Assembly: GCA_016721185.1 (NCBI GenBank)
Contig: JADKIP010000003.1
Coordinates: 1 to 63,964, forward strand
Direction of reading: 5' to 3'
DNA from: Candidatus Dechloromonas phosphorivorans
GTDB lineage: Bacteria; Pseudomonadota; Gammaproteobacteria; Burkholderiales; Rhodocyclaceae
DNA: 63,964 nt
In this document: positions 50,844 to 60,829 of the stretch, one piece after another
How the letters are laid out: every line of letters starts with the position of its first letter
Position numbering within the stretch: the stretch's first letter is position 1
Notes under the pieces: generated by a model
Database searches by the model: none
Told to the model about the DNA's origin: nothing
The model's input: the letters and a program-made list of their open reading frames with translations, nothing else
Position numbers and translations under genes: made by a program

Positions 50844-52601
50844 ATGAGCACACTAACCAATCCGTTTGAAATTGCCCGCGAAACCCTGCGTTTGCTTGCG
50901 GTTCGCCGCATTCCGCCGACCCCTGACAACTATCTGACCCTGTATCAAGAGATTACAGGCGCCAAGCCGGCAGCTGAACCGTTCCCGGATAAGCAACTAC
51001 GATCTCTGGCGGCAGCACTACCTAAAACGTCCCCTGATCAGTTGCGCTTGGCACGGCAACTTGACGAAGCCGTGAAAGCGGCAAATTGGGAGGACTACAA
51101 GAACAAGCTGGTCGAATTCGTCAGTACGCTGGCCGAAAGCCAAAAACTGGCTTGGGCAGATCTTGTTTCTGATCTTCTCCGACAATGGGATGCGAAGCAC
51201 ATCGGTCTTACGGCAGCTCGCAAACGGGAATCGCTGGAGCACGTCCTGACCAGTAGCGGTGCCAACCCAGAAACCTTGTTCAATCGCCTGCAAAACCTGC
51301 TGCGCTCTTGGGGGCAGGGCAAAGAGTCTGGAGCGACAACCAGCAGCGAGGCGCCTCCTACTGGAATTGGCGCAGAACCGACGTCCACCGCGGCAAACAC
51401 CGATTTACTGCCTGAATTACGTACTCTCTTTGCCTTCACGCTCGAATCGGCAATCGCCACTCAATTAATCGAAAGCCCGCAGCTTTCAAGCGATGCCAGG
51501 GCACTCGCCAACGACATTCGTACCGCGGCCAGTACCGGGCAAATGCAGGAATTTCTCGTTCGACTGAAACGCTTTGCCTTCAAGCTAGAACTCCTCGCCG
51601 AAGACCAAGCGGAGCTTCGCCATAGCCTGCTCAACCTGCTACGCCTGTTAGTCGAAAACATTACTGAGCTAGTCGTTGATGACCGCTGGTTACACGGACA
51701 GATTGAAGTGGTCCGGGAAATAATCGAAAAACCGCTTTCGCAGCGCGCCATTGACGATGCCGAGCGCAGACTCAAGGAGGTTCTCTTTAAGCAAAGCCAA
51801 CTCAAGGCGGGCCTTTATGAAGCGCGCGAAGCGATCAAACATATGCTCGCAGGTTTCGTTGACCAACTCGCTGACTTTGCCGAGGCCACTTCGGAATATC
51901 ACGACAAAATCGAAATCTGTGCCGACAAAATTACCGCAGCCAATGACATCTCAGAACTCGGCAGCGTGCTCAGCGAAGTAATGCGTGAAACCCGCACTAT
52001 CCAGATCAATGCCCAACGCTCCCGCGATGAGTTGCGGTCAACCCAGAAAAAAGTGGAAGAATCCGAGGCGCGTATTCGAGAATTGGAAACCGAACTCGAA
52101 ACCACCAGCGATCTCGTTCGCCATGATCAGCTGACCGGCGTCCTGAATCGTCGAGGCCTTGAAGAAATGTTCAACAAGGAAGTTGCACGCGGCAAACGGC
52201 ATGACACGCTGCTATGCGTCGGCTTGCTCGACATTGACAACTTCAAAAAACTGAACGATGCACTAGGCCACGATGTGGGTGACCAAGCCCTCATTCACCT
52301 TGCCAATGTATGCCGCGAAACCCTGCGTCCGCAAGACACCGTAGCTCGGTTTGGCGGTGAAGAGTTCGTCATCCTGCTCCCTGAAACCCCGAAGGAAGAA
52401 GCCGTCATTGCCCTCACCCGCTTACAACGGGAACTCACAAAGAAGTTCTTCCTGAGCGGGAACGAGAAAGTACTGATCACGTTTAGCGCTGGCGTGACAC
52501 AAATGCTGCCGAACGACAATCAGGCGACCGTGATTAAACGAGCGGATGAAGCCATGTACAAGGCCAAGCAGACGGGTAAAAACAGAGTGATTGCAGCCTG
52601 A
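50844..52601 (+). CDS. GGDEF diguanylate cyclase with long helical N-terminus
   Basis: 585 residues, no membrane helix. The first ~400 residues are helical and partly coiled coil (RRIPPTPDNYLTLYQEI ... RSTQKKVEESEARIRELETE). This N-terminus belongs to a known proteobacterial group of cytoplasmic cyclases without a named sensor domain. The GGDEF domain: HDQLTGVLNRRGLEEMF, LLDIDNFKKLND, VARFGGEEFVILLPE and ADEAMYKAKQTGKNR; the I-site RPQD lies five residues before GGEEF. It makes c-di-GMP. The start follows the tRNA-Thr gene on the opposite strand; the tRNAs are divergent to it. One near-match of the dispersed word (GTTGACCGCAA, reverse) lies at 52034. Confidence 0.92.
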   Translation: MSTLTNPFEIARETLRLLAVRRIPPTPDNYLTLYQEITGAKPAAEPFPDKQLRSLAAALPKTSPDQLRLARQLDEAVKAANWEDYKNKLVEFVSTLAESQKLAWADLVSDLLRQWDAKHIGLTAARKRESLEHVLTSSGANPETLFNRLQNLLRSWGQGKESGATTSSEAPPTGIGAEPTSTAANTDLLPELRTLFAFTLESAIATQLIESPQLSSDARALANDIRTAASTGQMQEFLVRLKRFAFKLELLAEDQAELRHSLLNLLRLLVENITELVVDDRWLHGQIEVVREIIEKPLSQRAIDDAERRLKEVLFKQSQLKAGLYEAREAIKHMLAGFVDQLADFAEATSEYHDKIEICADKITAANDISELGSVLSEVMRETRTIQINAQRSRDELRSTQKKVEESEARIRELETELETTSDLVRHDQLTGVLNRRGLEEMFNKEVARGKRHDTLLCVGLLDIDNFKKLNDALGHDVGDQALIHLANVCRETLRPQDTVARFGGEEFVILLPETPKEEAVIALTRLQRELTKKFFLSGNEKVLITFSAGVTQMLPNDNQATVIKRADEAMYKAKQTGKNRVIAA

Positions 52602-52690
52602 GACGGGTGGCCGCGGGATTTCGGGCAAAAGGGTCATTGAGAACTTTACCCAAGGCGCAATAAATCTTAAAGCCCCGTCGGCCGGTCTAA

Positions 52691-53215
52691 TCAAAACAAA
52701 GATGAAATAGTCTTCGCATCAGTAATCAAGCCGTTCCAGACAGCCTCTTTTGCGGCCGACGGCGATAGCTCAATCACATCCAGAAATTCATTATGGTCCA
52801 GCTTCTTTTCGCCGATCAGTTGCAAGCCTCGAGCCACGAATATCTCAATTCGCTCATCGGAATAGCCAATGCACGGATGAATTTTTCCGAGATGACTCCA
52901 TTCACTGGCGATGTAACCGGTTTCTTCAAGCAATTCACGACGAGCAGTTTCGATAATCGCCTCACCGGGATCAATCTTGCCGGCGGGTAATTCGAGAAAC
53001 ACTTGGCGCAACGGATAACGAAACTGCCGCTCGAAGAGCAAATTACCGTTGTCAAGAAACGCAAGTATCACGACCGCACCGGGGTGAACGATATATTCCC
53101 GGATCGACTCCGTGCCATTGGGTAAGCGCACTTGGTCTTTTCGAACTTCCAGTAGATGACCTTTGAATACAGTTTGTGTGGAAATCTGTGTCTCAAGCAA
53201 ATGAGTATCTTGCAT
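52691..53215 (-). CDS. Nudix hydrolase, ADP-ribose pyrophosphatase type
   Basis: About 174 residues. The Nudix box GKIDPGEAIIETARRELLEETGYI matches G-x5-E-x7-R-E-U-x-E-E-x-G-U. VHPGAVVILAFLDNGNLLFERQFRYPL and LELPAGKID before it, and GYSDERIEIFVARGL after, are typical of the NudF/ADP-ribose pyrophosphatase group. It would hydrolyse ADP-ribose or related nucleotide sugars. The in-frame Met at 53230 lies within the tail of the terminator of nuoN; Met 53215 (MQDTHLLETQ) is preferred. Located right after the nuo operon, common in betaproteobacteria. Confidence 0.93.
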   Translation of the reverse strand: MQDTHLLETQISTQTVFKGHLLEVRKDQVRLPNGTESIREYIVHPGAVVILAFLDNGNLLFERQFRYPLRQVFLELPAGKIDPGEAIIETARRELLEETGYIASEWSHLGKIHPCIGYSDERIEIFVARGLQLIGEKKLDHNEFLDVIELSPSAAKEAVWNGLITDAKTISSLF

Positions 53216-53230
53216 TGTTTTAAACCCCAT

Positions 53231-53260
53231 AAAAAACGCCCCGACACGCGGGGCGTTTTA
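53231..53260 (-). terminator. terminator of the nuo operon
   Basis: On the minus strand AAAACGCCCCGCGTGTCGGGGCGTTTTTT: stem CGCCCCG/CGGGGCG plus A-T pairs, small loop CGTGT, T6 tail, 20 bases after the nuoN stop. Confidence 0.93.
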
Positions 53261-53278
53261 CACAAGCAATAATTACTG

Positions 53279-54757
53279 TCAGAGAGAGCGCAACAGAGCG
53301 TAAGCGCAAAGAGACATAATAAATTGCGGGAATATACCTAGGGCCGCTACTAACAATCCGTTGGCAGAAATCAGAATTCGCATATCCGCTTCAGATTCGA
53401 TCGGGGAATCATCGATAGGAGCATCGAAGTACATCAGCTTGACCACACGCAAATAATAGAACGCGCCAATCAGAGAGAACAGGACTGCAACGAGTGCCAG
53501 CCACATGTAACCTGCCGCAACGACGGCCTGAAGCACCGAGAATTTAGCGAAGAACCCGACAAAGAATGGGATACCGGCCATCGAGAACATGAACATCAAC
53601 ATGATTCCGGCAAACCAGGGGCTGCGCTTGTTCAAACCTTTGAAATCGTCAAGTTGGTCCGCCTCGAAACCTGCACGAGACATCAGCAAAATCATCCCGA
53701 ATGAACCCAGACTCATCAGCACGTAAGCAATCACATAGAACATCGCTGAGCTGTAAGCATTAAGCGCATATCGGGCATCACCGCTGACGACTCCTGTCGT
53801 AATACCGAGCAACATGAAACCCATATGGGAAATGGCCGAGTAGGCGAGCATTCGTTTCAGATTTGTCTGGGCGATTGCAGCCAGGTTACCGATTGCCATC
53901 GACAAAACAGAAAGAATGATCAGCATAACTTGCCAGTCCTGGGCCATGGTGATCAAACCATTGACCAGCAAACGCATCACTATCGCAAAGGCCGCGAGCT
54001 TTGGGGCTGTGCTGATCAGCAAGGTGACCGACGTCGGTGCGCCGTGGTAAACGTCGGGAATCCACATATGGAAGGGGACGACGCCAAGTTTGAAGGCCAA
54101 GCCGGCGACAAGGAAGACCAGCCCAAAAACCATCAGATTCTTGTTGGCTCCACCGCCATAGAGACGTTCTGCGACCCCCGTAATTTCCAATGTGCCGGTA
54201 GCTCCGTAAATCATCGACATGCCATAGAGCAACAAACCGGAAGCCAATGCGCCCAGAACAAAATATTTCATGGCAGCCTCGGTCGAAACGACCGAGTCAC
54301 GATTCATCGCCACCATCGCGTAAAGCGACAGTGAAAGAAGCTCAAGCCCCATGTAGATGGTCAAGAAATGATTGGCAGAAATCATCACCATCATGCCCAA
54401 GGTCGCAAACAAGGTGAGTACGTAATACTCCCCTTTGTTCATCGACTCGCGGTCCATGATGTACGCACGCGAATAAAACAGTACGACCACGACTGTCATG
54501 TAGAGAAACAGCTTCAGCAGATCCGCCATTAGATCATCGACGAACATATTGCTGAATGTATAGACGATTTCACCGGTACTCGTCGAAAACTGTATTGCTG
54601 CTGCCCCGATCAATGTCAATTGGGTCAAGGCAAACGTAACCGTACGCCGGTTGTCTTTTACAAAAAGATCAACCATGAGAATAGCTAAAGCCATCGCAGC
54701 CAGAAAAAGCTCTGGTGCTGCAGGCAGGAGATCGGGGACAACGAAATTGTCAAACAT
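53279..54757 (-). CDS. nuoN: NADH-quinone oxidoreductase subunit N
   Basis: 492 residues, intact. Proton-pumping membrane subunit of complex I with about 14 helices. Recognisable are LELLSLSLYAMVAMNRDS (conserved Glu in the fourth/fifth helix), KYFVLGALASGLLLYGMS, VPFHMWIPDVYHGAPTSVT (antiporter-like loop with Lys/His), TNLKRMLAYSAISHMGFML (TM8 Lys) and MFSMAGIPFFVGFFAKF. Last gene of the operon, 12 bases after nuoM, followed by a terminator. Confidence 0.96.
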   Translation of the reverse strand: MFDNFVVPDLLPAAPELFLAAMALAILMVDLFVKDNRRTVTFALTQLTLIGAAAIQFSTSTGEIVYTFSNMFVDDLMADLLKLFLYMTVVVVLFYSRAYIMDRESMNKGEYYVLTLFATLGMMVMISANHFLTIYMGLELLSLSLYAMVAMNRDSVVSTEAAMKYFVLGALASGLLLYGMSMIYGATGTLEITGVAERLYGGGANKNLMVFGLVFLVAGLAFKLGVVPFHMWIPDVYHGAPTSVTLLISTAPKLAAFAIVMRLLVNGLITMAQDWQVMLIILSVLSMAIGNLAAIAQTNLKRMLAYSAISHMGFMLLGITTGVVSGDARYALNAYSSAMFYVIAYVLMSLGSFGMILLMSRAGFEADQLDDFKGLNKRSPWFAGIMLMFMFSMAGIPFFVGFFAKFSVLQAVVAAGYMWLALVAVLFSLIGAFYYLRVVKLMYFDAPIDDSPIESEADMRILISANGLLVAALGIFPQFIMSLCAYALLRSL

Positions 54758-54769
54758 ATCGGCTACCGT

Positions 54770-56252
54770 TTATTGAATCTTACTGATGGCAACGTGGCGC
54801 AGCAGGTCGTTGACCGAGGCGTGCATGACTTCAGTGAAGGGCTGTGGGTACAACCCCATCCAAAGGGTACAGATGGCTAGCACGCCCAAAATGGCGAACT
54901 CGCGCTTGTTAATATCCTTGAGCTCAGCAACATGGTGATTAGCAACATCACCAAAATTACCCGTTTGTACATCCATAGCGTGTATGCCGCACCAATGATC
55001 ATTGAACTGGCTGCCGCAAACGCCACCCAAAAATTAAACTTGACTGCAGCGAGTATCACCATGAATTCACCCACAAATCCGGAAGTGGCTGGCAACCCCG
55101 CATTGGCCATGGAGAAAAGCATGAACAGTGCAGCAAACTTGGGCATTGTATTGACTACACCGCCGTAATCTGCAATCTGCCGGCTGTGCACTCGGTCGTA
55201 CATGACGCCGATACAGAAGAACATCGCGCCTGATACAAAACCATGAGAAACCATTTGTACCAAAGCACCTTCAATGCTCAAAGCGCTGAACATGAAGAAT
55301 CCCAAGGTGACGAAGCCCATGTGGGCAATCGACGAATAGGCAACCAACTTCTTCATGTCAGACTGCGCCAAAGCTACGAAGCCAATATAGACAACGGCGA
55401 TCAACGACAGAGCGACGACCAATCCCGACAATTCATGCGACGCGTCCGGCAAAATTGGCAGGAGAATCGCAAAAATCCGTAAGCCCCCAGTTTGAGCGCG
55501 ATTGCCGCCAGCACGATAGAACCACCGGTAGGGGCCTCAACGTGAGCATCAGGCAACCATGTATGCACAGGCCACATCGGAACCTTGACCGCGAACGCAA
55601 TCAGGAAGGCGAGGAACAACCAAGTCTGTGACCCAAGAGAAATCGGCAGTTTGTGCCATTCAAGAATGGAGAAACTTCCCCCTGACTGAACAAACAAATA
55701 CATCAGTGCCAGCAAGAAAAGAAGTGAGCCAAAGAGGGTGTAGAGAAAAAACTTGAACGCCGCATAGACGCGATTTGCCCCCCCCCAAACACCAATAATA
55801 AGGTAGAGCGGAATAAGCGAAGCCTCAAAAAACACATAGAACAACATGCCATCAAGCGAGGTAAAAATACCATTCATCAGTCCTGACATGATCAGGAACG
55901 CGGCGTTGTACTGGGCTACTTTTTGCTGAATCACTTCCCATCCCGCAGCCACCACAATGATGGTGATGAAAGCGTTCAACACGACGAAGAGCATGGAGAT
56001 GCCATCGACGCCGAGGTGATAATTGATGTTGAAGCGAGGAATCCAAGTCCTTAATTCGACGAACTGCATGCCACCATTGGCAATATCAAAACCCGTCCAC
56101 AAGGGGATGGTAATCAAGAAACTGGCGATCGCCCCGAAGAGGGCAAGCATCCGGGCTAGCGGGGCATTCCGGTCAGCCCCGGTGGCGAGCACCACCAAAC
56201 CAGTAAAGATTGGGAGCCAAATGGCGAGAGAGAGCAGCGGGTAAGTCGACAT
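54770..56252 (-). CDS. nuoM: NADH-quinone oxidoreductase subunit M (two frameshifts)
   Basis: Proton-pumping antiporter-like subunit. Start MSTYPLLSLAIWLPIFTGL at 56252; FNINYHLGVDGISMLFVVL, FYVFFEASLIPLYLIIGVWG (Glu144-type residue), VKVPMWPVHTWLPDAHVEAP, then after a break at ~55465 VALSLIAVVYIGFVALAQSD, MKKLVAYSSIAHMGFVTLG and MVSHGFVSGAMFF, and after another break at ~54940 FGDVANHHVAELKDINKREF to the stop at 54770. About 494 residues when repaired. Breaks interrupt otherwise perfect family sequence, so they are read as errors. Between nuoL (32 bases) and nuoN (12 bases). Confidence 0.94.
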
Positions 56253-56284
56253 AATGATCCTTGCTTTTCTGTGAACTACCCACG

Positions 56285-58343
56285 CTAAGCGCGGTTGATC
56301 CACAGGGTCATCAGCACAAAGACGCCGATGATCATGGTGAAAGCGTAGTGATAAACGTAGCCCGTTTGGAACAAACGAGTTATGGAAGATATCCACCCAA
56401 CGAGTTTGACAGAACCATTTACCATGACGCCGTCAATGAACCCGACATCACCGCCCCGCCAAAGCATTTTGCCGAGAAGGCGCGAGCCCCCCGCAAAAAC
56501 GATATCGTTGATTTTGTCGAAGTAATACTTGTTTTCCAGCAGTGTATTAATAGCTGAAAAGCGCCGTTGAATAGCTGCCGGAATATCGGGTCGCTTCATG
56601 TAGAAGAACCAGGAAACGACTACACCAGCTAAAGCCAGAATAAATGGGAGCGTTGTAAGGGAGTGCACACCCATTGCTGCCGCCCCATGGAAATGCTCTG
56701 CGAGATGCTCCATGACTGGGTGGGCATGATTATCAATAAAAATAACGCCTTTGAAGTAGTCACCAAACACCATTGGTCCGATGGCGATATAGCCGATTAT
56801 CAAAGATGGGATTGCTAGCAAAATTAGCGGCAGCGTAACAACCCAAGGTGTCTCGTGAGGTTTTTGGCCAGGAGAAAGACCATGGTGGTCATCGTGAGCA
56901 GGTGCATCGTCATCATGATGGCCATCGTGATGATTTGCGTGATCGCCATGATGAGCATCATGCCCCGCTTTACCAAAGCGTTCCTCGCCATGGAAGACAA
57001 GAAAGTACATCCGGAAAGAGTAGAAGGCAGTGACAAATACGCCAGCCATCACGGCAAAGTAAGCGAATCCAGCGCCAGGAATATGGGAGAGCGCGACCGC
57101 CTCAATGATGGAATCTTTAGAGTAGAACCCAGACAGGAAGGGCGTGCCAATTAGCGCCAAAGATCCAACCAGGGAGGTAATCCAAGTGATGGGCATGTAC
57201 TTGCGCAGTCCTCCCATTTTCCGAATATCCTGTTCATGATGCATACCAATGATTACCGAACCTGCGGCAAGGAAAAGTAGCGCCTTGAAGAAGGCATGGG
57301 TCATGAGATGGAAGATGGCGACAGAATATGCCGATGCACCCAGAGCAACGGTCATATATCCAAGCTGAGACAATGTCGAATAAGCGACAACCCGCTTTAT
57401 GTCGTTCTGAATGATCCCCAGGAATCCCATGAAAAGCGCGGTGATAGCACCAATCACCATTACAAAAGACAGGGCCGTGGTAGATAGCTCGAATAATGGC
57501 GACATACGTGCCACCATAAAGATACCTGCGGTCACCATTGTTGCAGCATGAATCAGCGCAGAAATTGGCGTTGGGCCCTCCATCGAGTCGGGCAGCCAGA
57601 CATGCAATGGCACCTGAGCAGACTTACCCATCGCTCCAATAAACAAGCAGATGCAAGTGACAGTCATTAGAGACACAGTTGCCCATTCGCGGTCGGCAAA
57701 TAAGGAAATTGTTGTTCCGGCAAACTCAGGAGCCTTCTGAAAGACAGAAGCATAGTCCAATGTGCCAAAGTGAGCCAAAACCAAACCAATCCCAAGGATG
57801 AAACCGAAGTCACCAACTCGATTCACTAAAAACGCTTTCATATTGGCAAAGATGGCTGTTGGGCTTGTACCAAAAACCAATCAGCAAGTAGGACACCAAG
57901 CCAACCGCTTCCCAGCCGAAGAAGAGCTGCATGAAGTTATTGCTCATCACCAGCATCAACATCGAAAACGTAAACAACGAAATGTAGCTGAAAAAGCGGT
58001 TGTAGCCCGGATCTTCATGCATGTAGCCAACGGTATAAATATGGACCATCAGCGAAACAAATGTCACTACAAGCATCATGGTTGTGGTTAACGTATCGAT
58101 CAAAAAGCCCACTTCAAATCGATAGTCGCCGCTAGTCATCCACGTATAAACAGTGCCGTTGAACGTATTCCCTGCCTGAACGTCCTGAAAGATAAATAGC
58201 GATGTAATGAAAGCGATTGCCACGCCGGCAATTGTTGAAGTGTGAGCCACCCAGCGTGGGATTACTCGACAAAATAACCCTGCGATCATGGCGCCGACTA
58301 GAGGAGCCAGCGGAACGAGCAGATAGAGTTTTTGCATTTCCAT
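56285..58343 (-). CDS. nuoL: NADH-quinone oxidoreductase subunit L (one frameshift)
   Basis: About 686 residues when repaired. Start MEMQKLYLLVPLAPLVGAM at 58343 (MQKL six bases on is possible). Marks: FGWEAVGLVSYLLIGFWY, frame break at ~57855, then VNRVGDFGFILGIG, KSAQVPLHVWLPDSMEGPTPISALIHAATMV in pieces (typical NuoL loop), NDIKRVVAYSTLSQLGYM, and MTHAFFKALLFLAAGSVI. A His/Asp-rich insert of ~40 residues (GHDAHHGDHANHHDGHHDDD) lies in the loop after ~465. The long lateral helix and final TM follow near the C-terminus. Two bases after nuoK. Confidence 0.95.
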
Positions 58344-58345
58344 GG

Positions 58346-58657
58346 TTAACCCTTCAGGCTGCCTAGGTCATCCACATGGATGCTCTTGAGGTTACGGAAC
58401 AACACAATCAGAATAGCTAAACCAATCGCCGATTCTGCAGCGGCTACGGTCAGGATAAAAAATACAAAAATCTGCCCCGATAGATCCTGGAGAAAATGCG
58501 AAAACGCGACAAAATTCATGTTCACCGCAAGAAGCATCAATTCAATAGTCATCAATAAAACGATCAGGTTCTTCCTGTTAAGGAAAATACCGACAACACC
58601 GATAGCGAACAGTATCGCCCCCAGTATCAGGAAGTGTGAAAGTGTGAGAGTAAGCAT
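58346..58657 (-). CDS. nuoK: NADH-quinone oxidoreductase subunit K
   Basis: 103 residues, intact, three helices: LSHFLILGAILFAIGVVGIF, LIVLLMTIELMLLAVNMNFV (with the two conserved Glu region: E36-type in TIELML) and FFILTVAAAESAIGLAILIVL (second Glu in AAAES). Usual length and start. The Glu residues lie on the proton path of complex I. 15 bases after nuoJ, 2 before nuoL. Confidence 0.97.
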   Translation of the reverse strand: MLTLTLSHFLILGAILFAIGVVGIFLNRKNLIVLLMTIELMLLAVNMNFVAFSHFLQDLSGQIFVFFILTVAAAESAIGLAILIVLFRNLKSIHVDDLGSLKG

Positions 58658-58672
58658 TCTGGTGCCCTCGGT

Positions 58673-59269
58673 TCAGTCTTTTTCGACTGGCATTTGCAGG
58701 ACACGCACGCGATCCTTAGCCTTAACGAAGACTTGTTGGTTCGGGTTGGTGTATTTGGTTTTCTTGGGACCACGATAAGTCAGAACAATCGCGGCGATCA
58801 TTCCGACTAGCAAAACAATGGAGGCGAGTTCAAATGGATAAACATAGTCGCTAAACATCAGCGCTCCAATACTCTTGGTATTGGAAACACCTCCGGCCGT
58901 CATTACATCTGTCGCTGGGACTTGAAGGTATTTACTACCCAAAACCATCCCCATTTCGATGACCATCAAAATACCGAGCAATGCACCGAGAGGTAAGTAA
59001 TTCCAAAAGCCCTCACGAACTCGATCAATATTGATATCCAGCATCATGACGACGAACAGGAAGAGCACCATAACGGCACCAACATAGACGAGGATGATGG
59101 CGATCGCGAGAAACTCAGCCTGCAACAAGGACCAAATTCCTCCGCATGTAAAGAAAGCGAGGATAAGATGAAGCGCAGCATGTACAGGATTTCGTGCTGT
59201 TATCACGCGAAGGCTGGCAGCAATCAATATTGCGGACAGAAAATAAAATACGAAAGTTTGAAAATCCAT
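58673..59269 (-). CDS. nuoJ: NADH-quinone oxidoreductase subunit J
   Basis: 198 residues, intact, five helices. NPVHAALHLILAFFTCGGIW and LQAEFLAIAIILVYVGAVMVLFLFVVMMLDI are strongly conserved NuoJ parts (the second holds the pi-bulge helix). The C-terminal soluble tail GPKKTKYTNPNQQVFVKAKD is typical of betaproteobacteria. 12 bases downstream of nuoI. Confidence 0.96.
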   Translation of the reverse strand: MDFQTFVFYFLSAILIAASLRVITARNPVHAALHLILAFFTCGGIWSLLQAEFLAIAIILVYVGAVMVLFLFVVMMLDINIDRVREGFWNYLPLGALLGILMVIEMGMVLGSKYLQVPATDVMTAGGVSNTKSIGALMFSDYVYPFELASIVLLVGMIAAIVLTYRGPKKTKYTNPNQQVFVKAKDRVRVLQMPVEKD

Positions 59270-59281
59270 CGCTAGTCCCTG

Positions 59282-59771
59282 CTATCGGTAAGGGGCATCA
59301 AGTTCACGATCTTTGGCAATTTGTGCCTCATAGCGATCACCGGTGGCCAATAACATTTGCTTCGTGTAATACAAATCTCCCCGCTTTTCGCCGTGATACT
59401 CATACACCCGGGTTTCAACAATCGCATCAACCGGGCAAGCTTCCTCACAAAAGCCACAAAAAATACACTTGGTAAGATCAATGTCATAACGGGTAGTGCG
59501 GCGAGATCCGTCATCGCGGGGTTCTGCCTCAATAGTGATAGCTAGGGCAGGACAGATAGCCTCGCAAAGTTTGCAAGCAATGCAACGTTCCTCTCCATTT
59601 GGGTAGCGACGCAAAGCATGCAGGCCACGAAAACGAGAGCTCTGCGGTGTCTTTTCTTCCGGATATTGAACGGTAATTTTCCGGGCGAAAAAGTACTTAC
59701 CGGTTACCGACATACCCTTCAACAACTCCTTTGAGGAGGAGGCTGTTGAAGATTTCCTTCATCGAACCCAT
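59282..59771 (-). CDS. nuoI: NADH-quinone oxidoreductase subunit I (one frameshift)
   Basis: Carries the 4Fe-4S clusters N6a and N6b in the connecting arm. Both ferredoxin motifs are intact: ERCIACKLCEAICPALAI and KCIFCGFCEEACPVDAI. The start is ATG 59771 after GAGGAGAAAT, reading MGSMKEIFNSLLLK; one surplus G at ~59725 breaks the frame before LLKGMSVTGKYFFARK. Repaired length 162, the normal value; without the repair only the last 147 residues appear as a frame. Confidence 0.95.
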
Positions 59772-59781
59772 ATATTTCTCC

Positions 59782-60829
59782 TCACTTCCAGATATTCAAA
59801 GGTGACATCATCCAGACGCCGATTACAACAAGCCAAATTATGCAGATTGGAAGAAAAACTTTCCAGCCAAGACGCATCAATTGATCGTAACGATAACGTG
59901 GGAACGTGGCGCGGAACCAGAGGAATAGCAATAGCACGAATGACATCTTGGCAAACAACCAGAGAATGCCATCCGGCAAAAAACCAACTGGAGACAACCA
60001 CCCGCCAAGAAATAGAATTGAAGTTAACACTGCCACCAAAATCATATTGGCGTATTCAGCCAAGAAGAAAAGGGCAAATGCCATGCCTGAATATTCGACG
60101 TGAAAACCAGCCACAATTTCGGACTCACCTTCGGCGACGTCAAATGGGGCAGGGTTGAGTTCAGCAGTTCCTGAGATCAAGGAGACGATGAACATTGGGA
60201 AAAGCGGCAACCAGTTCCAAGAGAACAGGCCAACCCCATGATTCGCAAACCAGCCACTATTCTGAACATTAACAATTTCAACGAGATTGAGGCTGTTCGA
60301 CACCATGAGTACACAAATCAGGGAAAAACCCATCGCAATTTCATAGGAGACCATCTGGGCCGCTGATCGCATTGCACCGATGAAAGCGTATTTCGAGTTT
60401 GACGCCCAACCGGATAGAATTACGCCATAAACACCAATTGACGTAATGGCCATAATGTAAAGAAGGCTTGCATCAATATTTGCCAGTACGAGTGTGTCAG
60501 TGAATGGCACTACCGCCCAAGCGGCCAAGGCAGGCGCGATAGCGAGCATGGGCGCGATAATAAAATACCTTGCTCGCGCTACTCGGAACAATAATTTCTT
60601 TAAGTAAAAGTTTAAGGCCATCGGCAATGGGCTGAATGAGACCCCACGGCCCAACGCGATTTGGACCGATACGCACTTGCATAAAACCAATAACTTTACG
60701 TTCGGCCAAAGTCAAATACGCAACACCTAACATCAGTGGCGCAACAATCAGGATGATCTTGATCAGTGTCCAGACAGCAGTCCAGGCTCCTCCAAAAACC
60801 CCATGTCCCAAATTCATCAGTGCATCCAT
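59782..60829 (-). CDS. nuoH: NADH-quinone oxidoreductase subunit H (one frameshift)
   Basis: Membrane subunit at the quinone site. MDALMNLGHGVFGGAWTAVW start, then LTLAERKVIGFMQVRIGPNR and VGPWGLIQPIADGLKLLLKE (signature 1), break at ~60575, FIIAPMLAIAPALAAWAVVP, WASNSKYAFIGAMRSAAQMVSYEIAMG (signature 2, in pieces) and AELNPAPFDVAEGESEIVAG (Glu-rich quinone loop). About 350 residues. The ATG directly follows the nuoG stop (TAAATG). Confidence 0.95.
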